Assembly (NCBI GenBank): GCA_028717865.1
Contig: JAQUMZ010000197.1
Location: 1 to 5,493 of the forward strand
From: Elusimicrobiota bacterium
GTDB taxonomy: Bacteria; Elusimicrobiota; Elusimicrobia; UBA1565; UBA9628
Direction: 5' to 3'
Length of the DNA stretch: 5,493 nucleotides
Shown here: positions 2,871 through 5,493 of the stretch, one piece after another
Layout of the letters: each line of letters begins with the position of its first letter
Position numbering within the stretch: the stretch's first letter is position 1
The notes under the pieces: model-generated
What the model saw: only the letters and a program-made list of their open reading frames with translations
Told to the model about the DNA's origin: nothing
The model's database searches: none
Translations under genes and position numbers: made by a program

Positions 2871-5493
2871 ATGACCGGCGCGAGAACGCTGCTATGGGCC
2901 GTCCTGGCCGCTTGCGCCCTGGGGCCGCCGGCCGGCGCCGCCTCCGGCGGCGGCGAGACGGTCCCGGGAGGCCTGGCCAACGGCTCGGCCGGCGGGGCGC
3001 GGCTCTCCGGCGGCGCCGAATCGCTCGGCGGCTGCCTGGGCCAGGCCGGGCCGGCCATGAGCAACGGGAGTGTCCAGGCGCAGGGCGGCTATTTCGGCGG
3101 CTGGCTGGTCCCGCCCGACCCGGTCACGGACCTCTCCGCGGCCCAGGACGGCGCGATACGCACCTCCTCCATTTCCTGGATCACCCTGTCCTTCACCTCG
3201 CGCGGCGAGAACGCCGCCGGCGGGGCCTTGCAGGCCGGCGCCCTCTACGACGTGCGCTGGGCCACCTTCCCCCTGACCAGCCAGGCCGTGTATCTTGCGG
3301 CCGGACAGCAGAAGCTCTTTCCCGCGGCTGGCCCGGCGCAGTCGCCCGTCTCGCTGCCCGTGGGGGTGACCCCGGGCTACGCCTGGTATTTCGGCCTGAC
3401 CACGATCAACTCGGCGGGCATGCGCTCGGCTGTTTCCAACGCGGCGTCCGCCCCGGCGCGCAAGCTCCAGATGCTCGCGGACAACATCGCTCCCCTCTCG
3501 ACGCTGGAGAACGGGGCGACGGCGTTTCTGCGCGTGCGGCTCTGGACCGACGCCGGCGCCGGCTCCATGTACTGGACGGGCCTCGACGTGGGCAAGTCCG
3601 GGACCTTGGGCGACGCCTCGGTGCAGGGCGTCGCCATATTCCGCGACGCCAACGCCAACGGGGCCTACGACGGGGCGGACATCCAGGTCTCGCCCAACGC
3701 GGTCTTTGCCTCCAGCCGCGCATCCCTGGGCTTGAACGGCGCCATGGGCGAGTTGATCAACAACTCCACCAGGACCTACTTCGTTGCCGCGGCCCTCCAG
3801 TACGGGGAACTGCTCGTGGAGGGCTCGACCATCGCGGTGTTCCTGAACGGAAACGCCTTCACGGTCACGGGCGGCGGGGTCGGCTCGCCGGACCTGCCGG
3901 GCTTGGGCTTCAACGGGGCCGACGCCGGGGTCGCGGCTCCCGACTTCGACATAGGCATCGGGCTGACGCTCGAAGGCTGGCTGCGCGCCGGCGCCGTCTC
4001 CGGCGCGCTTCTGGAAAAGGCGGGCGCCGGCTGCGCGACCGGCTTCTGCCTGACGGTCGCGGGCGGGGCGCTGACCCTCATCACGAACGGCAACACCTTG
4101 TCCGGCGGCAGCGTCGCTGACGGCCGCTGGCACCATTTCGCCGCGACCTACGACTCCGCCTCCGGCCGGCGGCTGTTTGTTGACGGGGTCACGGTCGCGC
4201 AAGCCGGGACGTCCGTATTGGCCGACGTCGCCGCCGGGCTGGCCGTGGGGCGGGACGACTACGGCGCCGGCTCGGGCTTTTGGTCCGGCGACCTGGACGA
4301 AATCCGCGTCTCGACCTTCGCCCGCTACGCGCACGACTTCATTCCCCAGCGCCGTCCGGGCACGGACGCGGGGACGTTCATCCTCTACCACTTCGACGCG
4401 GGCGATTTGGCCCAAGGCCGGGCCGCGGACGCGTCAGGCAGCGGCCGGCATGGGACTATGCAGGGCGGACTTTACGGCGCGGGCCTCTCCAGCGCGACGT
4501 CGGTCATGGGAATGACCCACACCGTGCAGGTCCTGTCCGCGGACATCTCGTCATCGGCCTGGTTCCGCGGCCAGACCGACGCGCCCGCGCTCAAGCTCCA
4601 GCTTTGGACCGACGCGGGCTACGCCACCATCGAGAAGCTCTCCGTGGCCCGGTCCGGATCAAGCCTGGACTCCGACGTCTCGGCCGCGCGCGTCTGGCTC
4701 GACGACGGCGACGGGGTTTTCGAGCCCGCTTTGGACTCGGACTTGACGGGCGGGGAGCTTTTCGTCGGTGGGGTGTCGACGTTTGATTTCGCGGCCGCGG
4801 GGGCGCCCCAGCTTATCGGAACGACGCCCAGGACCTATTTCCTGACCCTCGACCTGTCGCCCTCGGCCGCGGTCCCCGGCTCGCTCGGGCTGGTCGTCGG
4901 CGCCACGGACGCCTTCGTGCTGACCGGGTCGACCAACACGGTCTCGCCCGCGGGCTTCCCTCTGGGCGCGGGGCCGGACCAGATACTGGCCACCTGGCCC
5001 AACGTGACCACGGATTTCGCGACCGGGACGTGGCTCGACGCCGCGAGCGTGGTCTTCCGCGGAGCCTTCGGCCAGGGCAACGTGTCCTACTACCGCCGCG
5101 CCTGGAACCAGAGCGCCGATTACACGGTGACGGCCGGCGACACCCAATGGAGCGTGGGCAACGCGACCATGACGCCGGCATCGGGCGGGACCTGGTATTT
5201 CCACGTCCGCGGCTACGACTCCGCCCACGCGGCCGGCAGCCAGCAGGACTTCGAATTTTGGATAGACCGCTCCAGCCCCTCGGCTTCGGCCTTCGCAAGC
5301 CTGAGCTCGACCGGCGGGGCGCTGGGCGAGGTCCAGTGGAACAAGCTCATCGCCGGAACGACCGCGCGGCTGACCGTGCAGGACGTCTGGAGCGGCTTGA
5401 GCCTGGACACGGGCTCCTTCACCGCGCGGTTTTCCACCGACGCGGGCAACACCTGGACGCTGGTGACCGACACGGGAGGGGCCCCGCCCCGGG
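2871..5493 (+). CDS. Large exported multidomain surface protein (Fn3-like, LamG-like), 3' partial
   Basis: The frame stays open for 874 codons to the window edge, so the C-terminus is missing. Residues 1-24 form a signal peptide (R5, hydrophobic LLWAVLAACALG). It contains LAAC at 12-15, a possible lipobox, but AGAA at 21-24 also suits signal peptidase I, so lipoprotein versus free secreted protein is open. A Gly/Ser-rich segment (25-80) ends in QAQGGYFGGWLVPPDP. Residues 81-195 look Fn3-like. Residues 345-487 look like a LamG/concanavalin-type lectin fold: LTLEGW (365-370), DGRWHHFAATYD (417-428), LFVDG and DLDEIRVS. Two related Asp-rich modules (about 199-310 and 552-665) share LWTDAG and a possible calcium-binding loop. 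Residues 706-800 form an Ig/Fn3-like unit with TWYFHVRGYDSA. Likely role: adhesion or carbohydrate binding at the cell surface. The start is supported by GGAGAA at 2859-2864. No DGR variable repeat is seen in the visible part. Confidence 0.87.
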   Translation, partial: MTGARTLLWAVLAACALGPPAGAASGGGETVPGGLANGSAGGARLSGGAESLGGCLGQAGPAMSNGSVQAQGGYFGGWLVPPDPVTDLSAAQDGAIRTSSISWITLSFTSRGENAAGGALQAGALYDVRWATFPLTSQAVYLAAGQQKLFPAAGPAQSPVSLPVGVTPGYAWYFGLTTINSAGMRSAVSNAASAPARKLQMLADNIAPLSTLENGATAFLRVRLWTDAGAGSMYWTGLDVGKSGTLGDASVQGVAIFRDANANGAYDGADIQVSPNAVFASSRASLGLNGAMGELINNSTRTYFVAAALQYGELLVEGSTIAVFLNGNAFTVTGGGVGSPDLPGLGFNGADAGVAAPDFDIGIGLTLEGWLRAGAVSGALLEKAGAGCATGFCLTVAGGALTLITNGNTLSGGSVADGRWHHFAATYDSASGRRLFVDGVTVAQAGTSVLADVAAGLAVGRDDYGAGSGFWSGDLDEIRVSTFARYAHDFIPQRRPGTDAGTFILYHFDAGDLAQGRAADASGSGRHGTMQGGLYGAGLSSATSVMGMTHTVQVLSADISSSAWFRGQTDAPALKLQLWTDAGYATIEKLSVARSGSSLDSDVSAARVWLDDGDGVFEPALDSDLTGGELFVGGVSTFDFAAAGAPQLIGTTPRTYFLTLDLSPSAAVPGSLGLVVGATDAFVLTGSTNTVSPAGFPLGAGPDQILATWPNVTTDFATGTWLDAASVVFRGAFGQGNVSYYRRAWNQSADYTVTAGDTQWSVGNATMTPASGGTWYFHVRGYDSAHAAGSQQDFEFWIDRSSPSASAFASLSSTGGALGEVQWNKLIAGTTARLTVQDVWSGLSLDTGSFTARFSTDAGNTWTLVTDTGGAPPR

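Noticed and set aside
1088..3064. A 658-codon minus-strand open frame
   Set aside because: It lies opposite the catalytic RT frame and its product is a Pro/Arg/Ala-rich low-complexity sequence, typical of an antisense shadow in GC-rich DNA.
2507..4120. A 537-codon plus-strand frame crossing the coiled-coil gene and the surface gene
   Set aside because: Its product is Arg/Gly/Pro-rich with no recognisable domain, while the other frames show a repeat coiled coil, a signal peptide and LamG motifs.
2892..4415. A 507-codon minus-strand frame opposite the surface protein
   Set aside because: Low-complexity product without motifs; the plus frame has a signal peptide and domain signatures.
2871..5493. 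The surface protein as the DGR target
   Set aside because: No segment of the visible part resembles the TR, and its C-terminus, where a variable repeat would normally be, lies outside the window, so it cannot be claimed.

Overview
The window carries a compact diversity-generating retroelement (DGR) cassette on the plus strand (about 157-2281), followed by a convergent small coiled-coil gene and a divergent, very large secreted or surface protein gene that runs off the right edge. The DNA is strongly GC-rich. The N-terminus of the surface protein (signal peptide, then a Gly/Ser/Gln-rich segment ending before a PPDPVTDLSA linker and Fn3/LamG modules) and the DGR content remind me of Elusimicrobiota or similar environmental bacteria. 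That placement is a guess from style, not from a marker gene.

Layout. 1-133: nineteen perfect tandem copies of a 7-bp unit, starting at the window edge. 134-167: short leader with a strong Shine-Dalgarno. 168-494: a 108-residue protein that is only the N-terminal mismatch-recognition domain of MutS. 479-850: the DGR accessory protein Avd, overlapping the previous gene by 16 bp. About 855-970: the DGR template repeat (TR), recognisable by ten AAC codons and by its reading as the end of a C-type-lectin/FGE-like variable domain (starts RGGNW, ends NNNIGFRC). 971-1201: a GC-rich spacer with several nested inverted repeats. 1202-2281: the DGR reverse transcriptase, with all catalytic Asp residues and the DGR-type IGNLTSQ motif. 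2350-2796 (minus): a 148-residue coiled-coil protein built on 11-residue repeats. 2871-5493 (plus, partial): an exported protein of more than 874 residues with Fn3-like, LamG-like and duplicated Asp-rich modules.

How it works together. In known DGRs the TR RNA is copied by the RT with Avd, adenines are miscopied, and the mutated cDNA replaces a matching variable repeat (VR) at the 3' end of a target gene. Here RT, Avd and TR look intact. I found no VR in the window, so the target gene must lie elsewhere, possibly left of the heptamer array. The unusual parts are the MutS-domain-I protein translationally overlapped with Avd, its altered mismatch-recognition motif (FYK where MutS has FxE), and the hairpin-rich spacer just before an RT start that lacks a Shine-Dalgarno. 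The surface protein and coiled-coil gene have no demonstrated link to the DGR.
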